DNA of 6,816 nucleotides from Candidatus Zixiibacteriota bacterium (GTDB lineage Bacteria > Zixibacteria > MSB-5A5 > GN15 > JACZUZ01): contig JACZUZ010000110.1 of assembly GCA_022572905.1 (NCBI GenBank), positions 1 through 6,816 of the forward strand, in the 5' to 3' direction. The notes beneath the pieces are model-generated. The model did no database searches. It was not told where the DNA came from and was given only the letters and a program-made list of their open reading frames with translations. Numbering within the stretch: the first letter of the stretch is position 1; the number at the start of each line of letters is the position of its first letter. Of the stretch, positions 5,222-6,816 are shown piece after piece. A program made the translations under genes and the position numbers.

Positions 5222-6418
5222 ATGCCGATGTACGAATATAAAGGTAAGTCGCTGGCTGGCGCGGCTCTGACAGGCGTCATCAGGGCGAAAGATCGTCGCG
5301 AACTTGAGCGTGTCTTGCGTCGAAACAAGATCATGGTTACCAGTGTTCGTAAGAAATCAGCTGAAATAAATATCAAAATTGGTACGGGCGTTAGGAAGAT
5401 AGACATATCACGGTTCACCCGGCAATTCTCAACAATGATTGGCGCCGGTTTGCCTATGGTGCAGTGTCTGGATATTCTTTCAAAGCAGATGGACAACAAG
5501 ATTTTTGCCAAAATCATAAAAGAAGTAAAAGAATCTGTATCCGGAGGAACTACTCTTTCCGAAGCGCTGGCCAGGCATCCGAAGATTTTTGACCCTTTGT
5601 ACACAAACATGGTGCAGGCGGGCGAACTCGGCGGAGCTCTGGATGTTATTCTTACTCGCCTGGCGGCCTACCGCGAAAAGGCCGACGCTTTGACGCGTAA
5701 AGTAAAGGGCGCTCTGATATATCCTTCTGTGATTGTGATAGTCGCGATTGGTGTCGTTTTCGCCATGTTGACCTGGATTGTACCTGTTTTCGCGGGAATG
5801 TTCGGAAACCTGGGCGCGGAGCTTCCCGAGCCTACTCAGATCGTTCTGGCTATCTCAGACTTTTTGCAAGCCTATGTCGTGTACATCATGGTGGGTGTCA
5901 TTGGATTTGTAGCGGGAATTATCTTTTGGGGCAAGACCTCAAGGGGACGACTAGTGTTGGATACGATTCTCATCAATTCTCCAATCTTTGGGCAGCTTGT
6001 TCGCAAGTCTTCTATTGCAAGATTCACTCGGACGCTGGGCACACTACTTTCCTCCGGTGTGTCGATTCTTGAAGCGCTCGAGATCACAGCGAAAGCGTCA
6101 GGTAACAAGGTAATTTCAAACGCTATTCAAAAGTCGGCGCTCTCTATCGCCGAAGGTGAAACTATTACTGCGCCACTGAAAGAGTCAGGCGTGTTTCCGC
6201 CAATGGTGACCCAGATGATTGCAGTAGGTGAGAAAACCGGCGGACTTGATGAAATGCTATCCAAGGTTGCCGATTTCTATGATGAAGAAGTAGATGCGGC
6301 AGTCGATGGATTGACATCTCTGATTGAGCCAGTCGTAATTGTGTTCATGGGTATCATAATTGGCGGTATCCTCGTAGCCATGTATCTGCCGATGTTTGAC
6401 ATAATTGGGAAGATTTAG
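5222..6418 (+). CDS. pilC: PilC, type IV pilus inner-membrane platform protein
   Basis: This is a GspF/PilC-family polytopic protein (398 aa, family about 400-410) that forms the inner-membrane platform on which PilB and PilT act. The N-terminal region begins MPMYEYKGKSLAG, a typical family opening. Two T2SSF repeats are visible. Repeat one starts FTRQFSTMIGAGLPM (65-79) and continues with MVQAGELGGALD (130-141). Repeat two starts FTRTLGTLLSSGVSI (268-282) and continues with MIAVGEKTGGLDEML (332-346). Hydrophobic membrane segments lie at about 167-190, 215-237 and 369-392, the usual three. The conserved LPxPT (201-205) follows the first. The start at 5222 is supported by AGAAGGA. It is separated from pilT by 91 bases containing the tandem repeats and is followed by an intrinsic terminator, so it is probably the last gene of its transcript. 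Confidence 0.96.
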   Translation: MPMYEYKGKSLAGAALTGVIRAKDRRELERVLRRNKIMVTSVRKKSAEINIKIGTGVRKIDISRFTRQFSTMIGAGLPMVQCLDILSKQMDNKIFAKIIKEVKESVSGGTTLSEALARHPKIFDPLYTNMVQAGELGGALDVILTRLAAYREKADALTRKVKGALIYPSVIVIVAIGVVFAMLTWIVPVFAGMFGNLGAELPEPTQIVLAISDFLQAYVVYIMVGVIGFVAGIIFWGKTSRGRLVLDTILINSPIFGQLVRKSSIARFTRTLGTLLSSGVSILEALEITAKASGNKVISNAIQKSALSIAEGETITAPLKESGVFPPMVTQMIAVGEKTGGLDEMLSKVADFYDEEVDAAVDGLTSLIEPVVIVFMGIIIGGILVAMYLPMFDIIGKI

Positions 6419-6512
6419 TGGCCAACTCTTTAAGCGTAATCGCTACCTCATGGCACACCGCAGATTGATTAATAATTAGATATTGAGAGGTTCAAGATAC
6501 TTGAGACATCAT

Positions 6513-6543
6513 CGGGCGCTTGGAAACAGGCGCCCGTTTTTTT
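6513..6543 (+). terminator. Intrinsic terminator after pilC
   Basis: CGGGCGC (6513-6519) pairs perfectly with GCGCCCG (6530-6536). The stem extends inward by a G-T and a T-A pair, leaving a six-base loop GGAAAC. Seven Ts follow at once (6537-6543). It lies 95 bases after the pilC stop and 70 bases before the next gene, so it separates the pilus motor transcript from the downstream gene. Confidence 0.92.
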
Positions 6544-6613
6544 GTCCGGATAAGCTTTAATTCTCAACTTACCAACCAGATGATCTTATTAATTATGAGC
6601 GTTACCAAGAATA

Positions 6614-6816
6614 ATGAGTGAGAAAACAAAATTCACCATAACCCGTTTTCGCTGGGTGTTCCTTCTGAAGATTTGCACCTTTATGGTGGTAATGGGATGC
6701 GCATTATTCGCGTTGGGAGTCCCACGTTTTATTCAGGGGCCAACGCTAATTTACGTAATTCTTACTCTCTACATTCCGATCGCGTTTTTCCTGAGACCGA
6801 GAGTTGTGACTCCCTC
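6614..6816 (+). CDS. N-terminus of a multi-pass membrane protein, possibly PilS-type sensor kinase (3' truncated)
   Basis: An ORF opens at ATG 6614 and runs off the window after 67 codons. It begins MSEKTKFTITRFRWVFLLK, then has two hydrophobic segments at about residues 14-37 and 43-60, separated by a short RFIQGP loop, and reaches RPRVV after the second. A stop (6596-6598) lies in frame just upstream, so 6614 is the first possible ATG; the Shine-Dalgarno is poor (AAGA, 6607-6610). Sensor kinases of the PilS type start with several membrane helices and are commonly encoded right after pilC, before pilR, which makes PilS a reasonable guess from position. No kinase motif is inside the window, so another membrane protein is equally possible. 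Confidence 0.6.
   Translation, partial: MSEKTKFTITRFRWVFLLKICTFMVVMGCALFALGVPRFIQGPTLIYVILTLYIPIAFFLRPRVVTP

Noticed and set aside
5119..5610. 163-codon open frame on the - strand across the start of pilC.
   Set aside because: It is antisense to the well-supported pilC coding region and runs through the non-coding repeat array. It has no family features.
6451..6468. TGGCAC followed by TTGA, resembling a sigma-54 -24/-12 promoter, of interest because pilus genes often use sigma-54.
   Set aside because: The spacing is 8 rather than 5 bases and the -12 GC is missing. The site also lies upstream of the terminator.

Overview
This window is a type IV pilus (T4P) motor locus preceded by a small-GTPase polarity pair. 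In order on the + strand it holds: the last ~31 codons of an unidentified gene; an MglA-type Ras-like GTPase with a long C-terminal tail; an MglB-type roadblock/LC7 protein; the extension ATPase PilB; the retraction ATPase PilT; the inner-membrane platform protein PilC; an intrinsic terminator; and the 5' end of a multi-pass membrane protein that may be a PilS-type sensor kinase. No gene is supported on the - strand, and there are no tRNA, rRNA, CRISPR or mobile elements.

Organism: a diderm-type bacterium with T4P and a Myxococcus-like MglA/MglB module. The base composition is moderate, ATG starts dominate, and the proteins resemble myxobacterial homologues in motif but not in composition. 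This would fit an uncultured deltaproteobacterial-like or FCB-related lineage (for example Zixibacteria-like), but the phylum is an inference that the sequence alone cannot settle.

Layout: 1-96 is a partial upstream ORF. 101-1306 mglA and 1320-1808 mglB are 13 bases apart and surely co-transcribed. 1809-1962 is a gap with one clear inverted repeat. 1963-3654 is pilB. 3655-4047 is a 393-base gap with several small palindromes and a direct repeat but no convincing gene. 4048-5130 is pilT. 5131-5221 is a gap largely filled by four imperfect 14-bp tandem repeats. 5222-6418 is pilC. 6513-6543 is a strong intrinsic terminator. The partial membrane-protein gene starts at 6614.

How the genes work together: PilB and PilT are hexameric ATPases that dock on PilC at the cytoplasmic face and drive pilus assembly and disassembly. 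In Myxococcus and Thermus, MglA-GTP and its GAP/regulator MglB set where polar machineries are active. Their linkage here implies that this MglA/MglB pair positions or switches the pilus motors encoded next to it. The most distinctive point is that this MglA is about twice the usual length and ends in a basic amphipathic peptide closely resembling the MinD membrane-targeting sequence, which suggests a directly membrane-anchored MglA.
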